A stretch of 64,000 bases of DNA, from NCBI RefSeq assembly GCF_000025625.1, contig NC_013922.1:1240001-1304000 (forward strand). Direction: 5' to 3'. The position numbers were made by a program, and so were the translations under genes. The notes below the pieces were generated by a model. That model saw only the letters and a program-made list of their open reading frames with translations. It did not search any database and was not told where the DNA came from. This document shows, one piece after another, positions 1 to 8,091 of the stretch (the first letter of the stretch is position 1; every line of letters begins with the position of its first letter). Source of the stretch: Natrialba magadii ATCC 43099 (GTDB taxonomy: Archaea > Halobacteriota > Halobacteria > Halobacteriales > Natrialbaceae).

Positions 1-129
1 GTGGCGACTCACGGGTGGTGATGGCAGTGACAGTGGCAGTAGCAGTCGCGGTCACAGCTGACGACTGCACAGGCGAACCGACGACTAGTGCGTAGTGAGG
101 CCCTCACAGGGCAGGATCGAAAAACTGCG

Positions 130-216
130 AACCGGTGTGCGGGTACGGTATGGTACCCGGTATGCGGTGCGGTGTGCGGTGTGCGGTATGCTGTATGCGG
201 TATGCAGTATACAGTC
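130..216. repeat. heptanucleotide-period degenerate tandem repeat
   Basis: Consecutive 7-nt units such as GTGCGGT, ATGCTGT, ATGCGGT, ATGCAGT and ATACAGT lie directly 3' of the stop codon of the pterin dehydratase gene. The period is exactly seven in the right-hand half and less regular on the left. No coding sequence is visible here. Bases 1-60 carry a hexamer-period stretch built on GGCAGT/GACAGT. Confidence 0.7.
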
Positions 217-219
217 CGC

Positions 220-501
220 CTATGCGTTGCGCTCGGACTCGATCAACTCTGCCATCTCCGTATCTGCATCCGTAATGCCGCCTTCCTCGTGGGAGGTCAG
301 CCGAATCTCGACTTCCGAGTACCGAATCGTGATCTCGGGGTGGTGGAACTGCGATTCGGCGATCTCGCCGACCATCTGGGCGAAGTTGACGCCGCGAAGG
401 TAGTCGTCGAACTCGTAGACGCGAACGATCTCGTCGCCGTCCCGGTCCCACTCGTCCGGAAGCTGTGCCTCGATTTCGTCGTCTGCCAAGAGATCAGCCA
501 T
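220..501 (-). CDS. 4a-hydroxytetrahydrobiopterin dehydratase (PCD/DCoH family)
   Basis: A 93-residue protein matching the pterin-4a-carbinolamine dehydratase fold in length and motifs. The core runs FDDYLRGVNF, then a His-His-Pro segment (SQFHHPEI) followed by RYSEVEIRLTSHEEGGITDAD, the family's H-H-P ... V-x-V-x-L-x-T/S-H ... G-(I/L)-T-x-x-D pattern that lines the active site. The start at 501 (MADLL...) is preferred because the upstream in-frame extension (MGFVRKT) lies outside the family's usual length. Such proteins recycle pterins or act as dimerisation cofactors; no aromatic amino-acid hydroxylase gene is visible nearby, so the physiological role is open. Confidence 0.85.
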   Translation of the reverse strand: MADLLADDEIEAQLPDEWDRDGDEIVRVYEFDDYLRGVNFAQMVGEIAESQFHHPEITIRYSEVEIRLTSHEEGGITDADTEMAELIESERNA

Positions 502-715
502 AGTCTTCCGAACGAAGCCCACTCAAATAATGATTGTGCCATGTCGGATTGCGTGACACATTCGGCACTCACTGTACGCCTTCAGTCCACCCAACCGTGA
601 GAGAGTCCTGATAGCAGCAAATTTCGGCCTCGCCGTTGTGAGTGACCAGTTCCAGACCAGCGGTTGCTCGAGTGTCCAGTCGCTACCAGCCGGTTTCCAG
701 TCAAGCAGGAGAACT

Positions 716-762
716 CAGTCCGTAGTCCGCAGTCCGCATTTCGTAGTCCGTAGTCCACAGCC
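716..762. repeat. heptanucleotide tandem repeat (AGTCCGT/AGTCCGC)
   Basis: Units AGTCCGT, AGTCCGC, AGTCCGC, ATTTCGT, AGTCCGT and AGTCCAC follow in a strict 7-nt period immediately 3' of the hemA stop codon. The rest of the 502-765 gap shows no gene. Confidence 0.8.
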
Positions 763-765
763 CGA

Positions 766-2139
766 TCAGTCGTCGTCAGTCGCCTCGAACGCCGCCTCCG
801 TGCGCTGTGCAGTCTGCGTTCGCTCCAGCAGCGACGGTCCATCCTCGTCACCGAAATCGGGGTCGAACAGCTGGAGGGCAGTATTGATCGTACTCCAGTC
901 GTCCTCGGCCGCCGCCTCGCGCAAACTCCGCGTTGGTGGTGCGAGCAGCTGATTCACCAGCGCGTCGGCCATCGCCTCGACGACCTCGCGCTGGGCCGGC
1001 GTGAACGACTCGCCCTCGAGTTGGGACAGCGCCGTCTCGAGTTCCCGCTGTTTGATCTGGGCTGCGGATTCGTACATCGCGCCGATGACCTCGTCGGCAC
1101 GAGCCCGTTTGTACTGGTCACAGAGCAGGTCGAACTCGCGGTCGATCATCGCCTCGACCTCGCGTGCGGCGTCGGCGCGCTGCTTGCGGGTCTCCTCGGT
1201 AATCGTCTCGAGGTCGTCTAAGTCGTAGACGGTGATGGCGTCGAGGGCATCTATCGTCGGGTCGACGTCGCGCGGTTGGCCGAGGTCGACGACGACGCGT
1301 TCGGAACTGGAAACCGTTGCGTCCTCACCGACCATGGCGTCCTCGCTGTCCGTCCCGACGAAGTGCCGTCGGCAGACTACCGGCTCGTCGCTGCCGGTCG
1401 CCGCCACGATCACGTCCGCTCTCGCTGCGAGGGTATCGAGGGACTCGAGTGGAACGGCACGCGTGTCGTCGTGGTCGACGTCCGAGATGAGGTGTTCGGC
1501 GCGCGAAACAGTTCGGTTCGAGACGACGAGTTCGTCGACGCCGGCGTCGGCGAGGCTGCGTGCGGCCAGTTGACCCATCTCGCCTGCACCGACGACGAGC
1601 GCGGTCGCGCCCTCGAGCGATACTGTCTGGCCGGCGAGTTGGGTCGCGGCCGAGCCGAGCGAGACGATGCCCTCGTTGATCTTGGTCTCGGTTCGGGCGC
1701 GCTCGCCGACGTGAATGGCCTTCGTGACGGCCGGCTCGAGCATGGTGCCGATGCCGCCGGCAGCGCGGGCGTCCTCGTAGGCCGTGCGAACCTGGCCGAT
1801 GATCTGGTCCTCGCCGAGGACGACGGACTCGAGTCCGGTTGCGACGCGAAGCAGGTGTGTGAGGCTGTCGTCGTGGTCGGTGATGACGAGTGGGTCTTGG
1901 TCGTCGACAGCAGCGAAGAATTCAGAGAGTGCTGTGCGGCCAATGACGGGGTCGGAGGCAACGACGTAGGCTTCGACGCGGTTGCACGTCGAGAGCACGT
2001 AGGCCTCGTCGATGCCGGATGCCGAGCAGAGTTCTGCGACGGCAGCCTGCTGGCTGTCGGGACTCGCGGCTGCGAGATCGTCGACGGTGCCGCTCTCGTG
2101 TGTGACGCGGCCTGCGGTGACGACGCCCGCCGGAATCAT
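766..2139 (-). CDS. hemA: glutamyl-tRNA reductase
   Basis: A 457-residue enzyme that reduces glutamyl-tRNA(Glu) to glutamate-1-semialdehyde, the first committed step of C5 tetrapyrrole synthesis. The catalytic cysteine lies in the signature AYVLSTCNRVEAYVV near residue 50. The catalytic domain is followed by a Rossmann NADPH domain (ALVVGAGEMGQLAARSL) and a C-terminal helical dimerisation region. The start codon overlaps by 4 nt the stop of the upstream precorrin-2 dehydrogenase gene, so the two are almost certainly co-transcribed and translationally coupled. The C-terminal tail is a little long and acidic, as expected for a halophile. Confidence 0.96.
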   Translation of the reverse strand: MIPAGVVTAGRVTHESGTVDDLAAASPDSQQAAVAELCSASGIDEAYVLSTCNRVEAYVVASDPVIGRTALSEFFAAVDDQDPLVITDHDDSLTHLLRVATGLESVVLGEDQIIGQVRTAYEDARAAGGIGTMLEPAVTKAIHVGERARTETKINEGIVSLGSAATQLAGQTVSLEGATALVVGAGEMGQLAARSLADAGVDELVVSNRTVSRAEHLISDVDHDDTRAVPLESLDTLAARADVIVAATGSDEPVVCRRHFVGTDSEDAMVGEDATVSSSERVVVDLGQPRDVDPTIDALDAITVYDLDDLETITEETRKQRADAAREVEAMIDREFDLLCDQYKRARADEVIGAMYESAAQIKQRELETALSQLEGESFTPAQREVVEAMADALVNQLLAPPTRSLREAAAEDDWSTINTALQLFDPDFGDEDGPSLLERTQTAQRTEAAFEATDDD

Positions 2140-2852
2140 CGCTGCTCACCCCTCGATAGATACTCCTCACCCAGCACGTCCTCGATCACTTGTCGAACAT
2201 TCGGATCTCCAGCACGTAAAGCTGTCCAAACCGCCGGAGAATTGACGACGTCGGTGACGAGTTCGCGCCGGCGGGCCGGTGGCACCGCCTGTGATTTGAG
2301 TTCAGCGCGTAACTCGCCACAGAGTCTCGCCATTTCGCCCGCGCCGTCGAGGGTCTCCTCGAGTTCCTGTCGCAGGTACTTGCTCAGCGCGGGTGCAGTA
2401 CCGCCGGTCGCGATGGAGACGACGACGGGGTCCTCGCGGACCGTCGCGGGGACGACGACGCTGCCTGGTTCGCGCTCGCCGGCCCGATCGGCTCGGTTGA
2501 CGAGGACGCCACGCTCGCGGGCCGCGGTGACGATTGCGTCGTTGACCGCTTCGTCGTCGGTCGCGGCAACGACTAGCGCCGGCGTCGTGCGCTCGAGCCA
2601 GTCCGGAATTTCGTCAGGAGCGGGGGCGGCCCGACAGCGTGCTGCGTCGCCGAAGTCGGCGTCCGTGTTCGTGTTCGTGTTCGTGTTCGCGTCCGCGTCC
2701 GCGTCTCCGTCCTCGTTTGCGTCTACGAAGTCGGGGCTAACCACGATCACCTCGGCCTCTCGAGCGAATCGGCGGGCCTTCCGTGCGCCGACGGGACCGC
2801 CGCCGAAGATCAACACCGTCGCGTCGGTAAAGTCGTGGAGGAGTGGAATCAT
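2136..2852 (-). CDS. precorrin-2 dehydrogenase / sirohydrochlorin ferrochelatase-type protein
   Basis: A 238-residue homologue of the N-terminal module of siroheme synthase (CysG-N/Met8p family), which oxidises precorrin-2 to sirohydrochlorin and may insert iron. It opens with a hydrophobic strand and the NAD-binding motif VLIFGGGPVGARKARRF. LVVAATDDEAVN and GVLVNRAD follow, all typical of the family. Residues about 54-70 form a low-complexity Asp/Ala then Asn/Thr repeat encoded by hexamer repeats near 2665-2710, an insertion likely to be unstructured. It overlaps hemA by 4 nt and lies 26 nt after the siroheme decarboxylase gene, so the three genes form a heme/siroheme operon. Confidence 0.92.
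   Translation of the reverse strand: MIPLLHDFTDATVLIFGGGPVGARKARRFAREAEVIVVSPDFVDANEDGDADADANTNTNTNTDADFGDAARCRAAPAPDEIPDWLERTTPALVVAATDDEAVNDAIVTAARERGVLVNRADRAGEREPGSVVVPATVREDPVVVSIATGGTAPALSKYLRQELEETLDGAGEMARLCGELRAELKSQAVPPARRRELVTDVVNSPAVWTALRAGDPNVRQVIEDVLGEEYLSRGEQR
2665..2712 (-). repeat. in-frame hexanucleotide repeat in the precorrin-2 dehydrogenase gene
   Basis: On the plus strand GTGTTC repeats four times and is followed by GCGTCC-type hexamers. The minus-strand translation is an Asp-Ala then Asn-Thr dipeptide run. Because the period is a multiple of three, copy-number change would not shift the frame. Confidence 0.8.
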
Positions 2853-2878
2853 TGGGAGGTCTGTGAAACGGGGGTTGG

Positions 2879-3970
2879 TTACTCTGCCTCGGTCCGTGTG
2901 TTCGCGGCCGCGCGTTCGTCGAGTCTGATCCCGGTCTTCTTCAAAATCTGCGTCGAGAACAGCGAGTCCCAGTCTTCGTCCGTGACCTCCCAGTGGCGGC
3001 CCATGGTCTCACGGACCTGTTCGATCCGGCGCTCACTCTCTGCCTCGCTTCGGCCGTGGGTCATCGCGAAGAAGTTGTACGGCCAGACACCTTCGTGGCG
3101 CGGGCGCTCGTAGCAGTGCGTGACGAACGGCAGCGAGGCGACTTCGGGGCCGACCTCGGAGACGAGTTCGTCCGGCACGTTCCAGACTGTCATCCCGTTC
3201 TCCGTGTAGCCGAGTGCGTAGTGGTTCGGCACGACGCCAATGCGTCGGATCTTCCCCTCCTGCTCGAATCGCTTGACCGTTTCGAGCACCCACTCGAGTT
3301 CCTGTCCAATTGCGGCGGCTACGTCGGCGTAGGGTGTCTCGGTGAGCGGCAGGCCGTCCTGGATCTCGAGGACGAGGTCGCGTTCGGCGGGCGACAGCGT
3401 GGATTCGTCGCGTAGTTGGACGTCAGGTCCCAGTTCCGAGAGATCGATGCCGGCGTCCGTCTCGTCCTTGCTGGATCCATCGAGCGGGCCGTCCACGTAG
3501 AACTTTGCCTCGACGCGGAACTCCTGTTGCTTGGGCAAATTGTACGTCTCCTGGCCGGTTTCGTCCTCGATGGCGGCGAGCACCCCGGAGACTCGTTGCT
3601 CATCTGCCACGCTCACGACGAACCAGACGTTGAGATGCGGGTGCTCGCGCTCGTAGTTGTGCGCGACCTCGCGGTGGGCGTTGACCTGCTCGACGACCTC
3701 GTCGAACCGATCGTCGGGGGCGTGCATCGCGACAAGCGTCGCCGCACCGCCGATTTCCTGAGCGTTGACCAGCGGCCCGAACCGGGAGAGGACACCGCGC
3801 TCGTCCAGGTCGCGGATCGTCTCGAGCAGCTCCGTCTCGTCGATATCCACGCCGCCGTCGCGCATGGCGCTTGCAGCAGGTTCGAAGGGGCGTTCCACGA
3901 CGGGGAAGCCACCCTGATAGGCGTTGACGACGGCCCGCTCGCGATCTGTGAGGTCGACGTCGGCGTTCAT
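2879..3970 (-). CDS. siroheme decarboxylase, fused AhbA/AhbB-like (Lrp/AsnC fold)
   Basis: A 363-residue protein made of two tandem Lrp/AsnC-type modules, each with a winged-helix part (residues about 6-60 and 185-245) and an alpha-beta domain (about 75-150 and 250-320). It matches the AhbA/AhbB (NirD/L/G/H) family, which decarboxylates siroheme to 12,18-didecarboxysiroheme in the alternative heme pathway. Family-like segments are HPHLNVWFVV in the first half and the Arg-His ... GVWPYNFFAMTHG stretch in the second. Automated annotation often labels such proteins as transcription regulators. Position upstream of the siroheme-forming gene and hemA supports the enzymatic reading. AhbA and AhbB are separate proteins in the organisms where they were characterised; here they are one chain. 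Confidence 0.85.
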   Translation of the reverse strand: MNADVDLTDRERAVVNAYQGGFPVVERPFEPAASAMRDGGVDIDETELLETIRDLDERGVLSRFGPLVNAQEIGGAATLVAMHAPDDRFDEVVEQVNAHREVAHNYEREHPHLNVWFVVSVADEQRVSGVLAAIEDETGQETYNLPKQQEFRVEAKFYVDGPLDGSSKDETDAGIDLSELGPDVQLRDESTLSPAERDLVLEIQDGLPLTETPYADVAAAIGQELEWVLETVKRFEQEGKIRRIGVVPNHYALGYTENGMTVWNVPDELVSEVGPEVASLPFVTHCYERPRHEGVWPYNFFAMTHGRSEAESERRIEQVRETMGRHWEVTDEDWDSLFSTQILKKTGIRLDERAAANTRTEAE

Positions 3971-4131
3971 ACGTAAAACTCACGACTGGCGGAGCATAAG
4001 CGACTCGGGGTTGGGCTGGTCGCCCACGAAGAATGACCGGGAAGAGACTCGACTGCGACAGCAATCTGTGACTCGAGTACAGCGGTCGACTCGAGGGACG
4101 GTCGTATGTGTTCCAGTGGGGAGTCGCCGTG

Positions 4132-4199
4132 TGGTGCACTCGAAGTCAGTTATACTGGGGTTGCATGGTGCACTCGAAGTCAGTTATACTGGGGTTGCA
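4132..4199. repeat. perfect tandem duplication of a 34-bp unit
   Basis: Two identical 34-bp copies abut (4132-4165 and 4166-4199), each beginning TGGTGCACTCGAAG and ending ACTGGGGTTGCA. They lie between the divergent upstream side of the siroheme decarboxylase gene and the 3' end of the next membrane-protein gene. The unit contains the A/T-rich core CAGTTATACT, so a promoter-like element is duplicated; its function is unknown. Confidence 0.95.
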
Positions 4200-4235
4200 A
4201 TTCGAAGCAGGTGGCGAGAACAGGGGTCGATGGCG

Positions 4236-4790
4236 CTACGTCACCGATCCCGTTTGCACTGCTTCGTCACCACGATTGTCACCACCACGGTTGGCGACCG
4301 TCGCGAGCGCCGCGCCAGCGCAGGCAATCAGCGCAGATTGAATCCCGAACCCGAGCGGGCGGCCAACAGCCAGCAACGTCGACGGGAAATCGACGGTAAA
4401 CAGTTGCCCGACCGTCGCGAAGACCGACGAGTCACCGACGAAGAGTGTGGTACCAAAGACGACAACAACCGGCACCAGCGCACCGATGAGTGCCCCGAGG
4501 CCGACAGCTACTGCAAAGCGCCCGAACTGTCTGCTGGACTCGAGTGGGACACCGAACCGATAACCGAGAACGAACAGACCACCAATGCCGAGGAGAAAGG
4601 CGCTGGCGTCGACGACGCCATGATAGAGGACCATCGTTTCGGCCGTCGACCCGAGGCGGGGAAACCACTGCCAGTGTCCGTTGCCGAGTTGCATGGCTGC
4701 ATAGCCGGGTGACAGCTGGAGGAGTGAGACGACGAGGCCAATGAGTGCGGCACCGATTGCTGCGATGAGTGTGTTCGTTCGGACGGACAT
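4236..4790 (-). CDS. hypothetical integral membrane protein
   Basis: A 184-residue protein with about four to five hydrophobic helices: residues 7-25, 55-80, 90-115, 125-140 and 148-168. Between the first two is a loop holding a Trp/Tyr-rich segment (NGHWQWFPRLG). The C-terminus is short and polar (NRGGDNRGDEAVQ). No catalytic motif is recognised, and the family is not identified. It is a monocistronic gene with an A/T-rich upstream stretch (about 4791-4825). Confidence 0.7.
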   Translation of the reverse strand: MSVRTNTLIAAIGAALIGLVVSLLQLSPGYAAMQLGNGHWQWFPRLGSTAETMVLYHGVVDASAFLLGIGGLFVLGYRFGVPLESSRQFGRFAVAVGLGALIGALVPVVVVFGTTLFVGDSSVFATVGQLFTVDFPSTLLAVGRPLGFGIQSALIACAGAALATVANRGGDNRGDEAVQTGSVT

Positions 4791-4888
4791 ATATCACTTA
4801 TTGAATAGTAGGGACAAAAACATATGGGTGGAGTTGATGACCTGCGAACCGGTCGAGACAATTCGGCGACGAACGCCGGAACGAGGAT

Positions 4889-5293
4889 TTAGTCGCCTTC
4901 GACGCCCGTCACGTCGAAGCCAAGCTCCTCGATATCCGCGAGGATAGCCTCGTGGTCGGCACTCGCCTCGTAGTAGATGACGATGTCGAAACTCCCGTTT
5001 CGAAGCAGTTGCTGGCACTCCCAGACGAACGCCTCGTCCTCGAGTGTGAGTCCCTGGTGCTGGTTCGAGGAAAAGTCCGTGTCGTCGTTGCCCGAGTAGA
5101 CGTAGCAGTCTTTCGGGTCGTGGCCCGAGTGCTCCGCGATGATGTCGCCGGCGTCGATCGTCGCCTGCATCATCTGCACGTCCTCGCTCCCGTCGTACTC
5201 GGTGTGGATGATTGCACCATTGAGTTGGATCTCGCCCGGCTCGAGAAGTGCCTTGGTCCGCCGGTACAGATCGTCGTCGATCGCGTTACTCAT
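4889..5293 (-). CDS. DUF5778-like haloarchaeal protein
   Basis: A 134-residue soluble acidic protein that starts MSNAIDDDLYRRTKALLEPGEIQ. It is rich in acidic residues and contains a central segment (CYVYSGNDDTDFSSNQH) and a C-terminal alpha-beta segment (FDIVIYYEASADHEAILADIEELGF). It resembles a family found only in Halobacteria and named DUF5778, as far as I recall; no biochemical role is known. It is transcribed away from the cis-prenyltransferase gene that begins at 5461, so the 167-nt gap probably holds two promoters. Confidence 0.7.
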   Translation of the reverse strand: MSNAIDDDLYRRTKALLEPGEIQLNGAIIHTEYDGSEDVQMMQATIDAGDIIAEHSGHDPKDCYVYSGNDDTDFSSNQHQGLTLEDEAFVWECQQLLRNGSFDIVIYYEASADHEAILADIEELGFDVTGVEGD

Positions 5294-5460
5294 TGGGCGA
5301 ATCGAGAACGTGCGGACTGATAGCCGTCACGGTTCGACGGGGAGAACCCAACCGAAACGGGTCGTCCGTTCACGGACTCTGTGTGTTATACTACCGCATA
5401 CTTTCACTGTCGGAGAATACCACACAAGACACATAGTCCCCGATGCCGTCTCATTGACTG

Positions 5461-6438
5461 ATGAAGCGGTGGTTTCGTCGACGCGTCGATGCAGCGTACG
5501 AGCGGTTGCTCTCCCGCGAAATTGCCGGTGCCCCCACCCACGTCGCCGTCATTCAGGACGGCAACCGCCGATACGCCCGCCGGAACGGCGGCGACGCCCA
5601 CGAGGGTCATCGCGCCGGAGCCCAGACGACCGAACAGGTACTCGAGTGGTGCCAGGATATCGGCGTCGAGGAACTGACGCTGTACACATTTTCCACGGAG
5701 AACTTCAATCGCCCTGAAGACGAGCGCGAGGCGCTGTACGAACTGCTCTGTGAGAAGTTGACCGAGTTCGCCGATGCCGACCGGGTGCACGACAACGAGG
5801 TCTGTATCCAGGCGATCGGTGAAATCGACCTGCTCCCTGAACACGTCCGGGACGCCGTCGCATATGCCGAGCGCCGCACACAGGAGTACGATCAGTTCGT
5901 ACTCAACATCGCACTCGCCTATGGCGGTCGGTCACGACTGCTCGAAGCCGCTCGCGGCGTCGCAAGAGATGTCGACGCCGACAAAATCGACCCTGGCGAG
6001 ATCGATGTCGGGACGATCGAACAACGGCTATACGATCAGCCGGTTCGAGATGTCGATCTGATTATTCGTCCCGGCGGCGAGGAACGGACATCGAACTTCC
6101 TGCCCTGGCACGCGAACGGCAACGAGGCGGCCGTATTCTTCTGTACGCCCTACTGGCCGGAGTTCTCGAAGGCCGACTTCCTGCGCGGGATTCGAACCTA
6201 CGAACACCGCAAGGAATCCTGGCGGCGCACGCGCGCCCGCCGCGCACTCGCTCTACTCGGTGCAGTCAGCGAGCCGGAATTGACGGAGGCACAGTCCATC
6301 GTCAATCGGTTCCGTGACTCGCTCCCCGTCGGCGAACGACCACCCGGTGCCGACCGAGAACTGACCGGCGTCGCCGATGCCGGTGAGACGACATCGAACG
6401 ACGACGGACTCGACTCGAGTAGCCGGGCGGCCGACTGA
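5461..6438 (+). CDS. uppS: cis-prenyltransferase (undecaprenyl/polyprenyl diphosphate synthase family)
   Basis: A 325-residue member of the UppS family, which elongates allylic diphosphates with isopentenyl diphosphate to make long cis-polyprenyl diphosphates, the lipid carriers for N-glycans. The catalytic N-terminal motif is intact: VIQDGNRRYARRNGG with the essential Asp, followed by HRAG. LYTFSTENFNRPEDE and YGGRSRLLEA follow in the usual order. The C-terminal signature IIRPGGEERTSNFLPW keeps the GGE, Arg and Ser but differs in the next segment (GNEAAVFFCTPYWPEF versus the usual AYAELYFT-x-x-x-WPDF). A disordered acidic tail of about 45 residues ends the protein. A second, degenerate homologue lies 0.9 kb downstream in the opposite orientation. 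Confidence 0.92.
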   Translation: MKRWFRRRVDAAYERLLSREIAGAPTHVAVIQDGNRRYARRNGGDAHEGHRAGAQTTEQVLEWCQDIGVEELTLYTFSTENFNRPEDEREALYELLCEKLTEFADADRVHDNEVCIQAIGEIDLLPEHVRDAVAYAERRTQEYDQFVLNIALAYGGRSRLLEAARGVARDVDADKIDPGEIDVGTIEQRLYDQPVRDVDLIIRPGGEERTSNFLPWHANGNEAAVFFCTPYWPEFSKADFLRGIRTYEHRKESWRRTRARRALALLGAVSEPELTEAQSIVNRFRDSLPVGERPPGADRELTGVADAGETTSNDDGLDSSSRAAD

Positions 6439-6533
6439 GTCGGCAGCCAGGTTCCTGCCGGTCGTCCGACGGGCGACACACCCGATACACGGTCAGGCTC
6501 CGCCACAGACGTGTTAGCCATATTACCAGAAGT

Positions 6534-6545
6534 GTTTTATTAATA
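6534..6545 (+). promoter_or_regulatory. TATA-box-like element for the DUF7344-like gene
   Basis: The A/T-rich run TTTTATTAATA sits about 22-30 nt before the ATG at 6566, the spacing expected for a leaderless haloarchaeal transcript. Confidence 0.55.
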
Positions 6546-6565
6546 AGTATGACAATAGTACCTGA

Positions 6566-6937
6566 ATGTCGTCACACACCGCTCCCGTCGACGTCGAACG
6601 ATTCGTACGGTTGACGGACGTCCCACTCGACGACGTGTACGCGCTTCTCGCGAACGCCCGACTGCGCGTCACGCTCCACGTCCTCTCCGCGTGTGAAGGG
6701 CCCGTTTCGGTTGACTGGATTACCGAAGTCACCAGTCAGTGGGATGACGACCCCCGCGAGACGGTCAAAACAGAACTCGTCCACAACGTCTTGCCGAAAC
6801 TCGACGACTACCAGATACTCGAGTACGATGCGCGGTCGGGCATCGTCCGGATGGACGATCCGGTGGTCGCGTTCGAACATCCACAGTCTGAGTCGCTGTT
6901 AGTATCGGTCACCGACGAGGGCGAGTCGTTCGCCTGA
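6566..6937 (+). CDS. winged-helix protein, DUF7344-like
   Basis: A 123-residue acidic protein resembling the haloarchaeal winged-helix family currently called DUF7344. The recognisable helix-turn-helix region begins at LDDVYALLANARLRVTLHVLSACEGPVSVDWITEV, followed by a predicted wing (LDDYQILEYDARSGIVRMDD). Most members are orphan regulators with unknown targets. It has its own promoter-like element directly upstream and is followed by a long minisatellite rather than another gene. Confidence 0.75.
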   Translation: MSSHTAPVDVERFVRLTDVPLDDVYALLANARLRVTLHVLSACEGPVSVDWITEVTSQWDDDPRETVKTELVHNVLPKLDDYQILEYDARSGIVRMDDPVVAFEHPQSESLLVSVTDEGESFA

Positions 6938-6967
6938 ACCGGGGCGGAAAGTGAGCGTGGAAGCGTG

Positions 6968-7230
6968 AGAGTGAGAGGGTGGGATGTGAGAGTGTGGGAT
7001 GTGAGAGGGTGGGATGTGAGAGTGTGGGATGTGAGAGGGTGGGATGTGAGAGTGTGGGATGTGAGAGGGTGGGATGTGAGAGTGTGGGATGTGAGAGGGT
7101 GGGATGTGAGAGTGTGGGATGTGAGAGGGTGGGATGTGAGAGTGTGGGATGTGAGAGGGTGGGATGTGAGAGTGTGGGATGTGAGAGTGTGGGATGTGAG
7201 AGTGTGGGATGTGAGAGTGTGAGAGTGGGA
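6968..7230. repeat. 15-bp minisatellite, about 16 units
   Basis: The unit is AGAG(G/T)GTGGGATGTG. The variable base alternates G and T for about fourteen units, giving a 30-bp higher-order period, and the last copies are all the T type. The array fills most of the gap between two convergent genes (6937 and 7324). A run of GAATGA/GAATGG-like hexamers follows to about 7255. Open reading frames crossing the array in several frames are artefacts of the repeat. Confidence 0.97.
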
Positions 7231-7323
7231 ATGGGAATGAGAATCAGAATGAGAGAGGAGGTGCAGGCCGCGGGAGGCAGGAGTCGGGTAGCGGAGTCGG
7301 GCAACAGGAGAAACGACAAACGC

Positions 7324-8025
7324 CTAGCGCCCAAACCGACGCGAGCGATTACAGTACTCTCTGACAGCGCGCAGGAAGTCTCGTTTGCGGAAATCGCGCC
7401 AGTTGACGTCGGTAAAATACAGCTCCGAGTAGACGGACTGCCAGATCATGAAATCCGAGAGGCGCTCTGCACCGGTCTTGATGACGAGGTCAGGCTCCGA
7501 GGGGAACACCAGATGATCCTCGACACGGTCGTCGTCGATGTCGTCCGGCTCGAGAGCGCCCGCTTCGACGCCCTCCGCAAGTGTTCGGACCGCGCTCGTG
7601 AACTCGTGTTTCCCGCCGAGGCCGATTCCGATCTGGATCGGTGCGTCCGCTGGATCACGGTCGTCCGGTCCGCGGACGGCAACGTCACGAGGAGCTTCGA
7701 TCGTCTCGAGTTCGCGTCGCAGCGCGGGGACCGCGGCGGCGTCGAGGACGCTGACGTAGACGGTGACGCGCTCGGCGTACTCGAACGCCCAGTCGAAGAA
7801 CTCGATGAGCGTCTCGTAGGCACCGCGTTCGAGGAGGTCCCGTTCGGTGATGACGAGTGCGATATGCTCGGGGAGGGCGGCATCGTCCCGGCTGATTCGA
7901 CGAGCCAGGTAGCGTTCGTACAGTCCCACAGGTCGGCTTCCGCGTCCGATAGTATACAGGTTACGGGTCGTTCTCAGCGTCTGCACAGGCCCAGTCTGGG
8001 GATCGGCGCGGACAGGACCTGTCAC
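7324..8025 (-). CDS. degenerate cis-prenyltransferase homologue (possible NgBR/Nus1-like partner subunit)
   Basis: A 233-residue UppS-family protein. The N-terminal catalytic motif is absent: where active enzymes have VIxDGNRR, this reads HIALVITERDLLE. The FSTEN segment is replaced by VYVSVLDAAAV and YGGR by GLGGKHEF. The C-terminal half is nearly canonical: DLVIKTGAERLSDFMIW, then SELYFTDVNWRDFRKRDFLRAVREY, containing the RLS that binds the IPP diphosphate. This is the mirror image of the other homologue at 5461, whose N-terminus is canonical and whose C-terminus deviates. Inference: the two may act as a hetero-oligomer, as in eukaryotic DHDDS/NgBR and a reported Methanosarcina enzyme. It is divergent from the DUF92 gene with a 66-nt shared gap. 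Confidence 0.82.
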   Translation of the reverse strand: MTGPVRADPQTGPVQTLRTTRNLYTIGRGSRPVGLYERYLARRISRDDAALPEHIALVITERDLLERGAYETLIEFFDWAFEYAERVTVYVSVLDAAAVPALRRELETIEAPRDVAVRGPDDRDPADAPIQIGIGLGGKHEFTSAVRTLAEGVEAGALEPDDIDDDRVEDHLVFPSEPDLVIKTGAERLSDFMIWQSVYSELYFTDVNWRDFRKRDFLRAVREYCNRSRRFGR

Positions 8026-8091
8026 CCGTGAAACGAGGCGGCGGCGTGTTCGGGAACCTTCAAGTAACCGCCACAGAAAGACACCGATATC

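Noticed and set aside
1276-2928. 550-residue plus-strand open frame antisense to hemA and the precorrin-2 dehydrogenase gene
   Set aside because: It is the shadow of two real genes in high-GC DNA. It has no family sequence, while the opposite strand encodes clear enzymes.
4106-4399. Short plus-strand frames across the 34-bp duplication
   Set aside because: They overlap the 3' end of the membrane-protein gene antisense and contain no recognisable domain.
6909-7334. Repeat protein with a TLSHP unit on the minus strand, and similar repeat proteins on the plus strand
   Set aside because: All frames of a 15-bp repeat stay open when the unit lacks stops. There is no start context, and the ends run into flanking non-coding DNA and the next gene.
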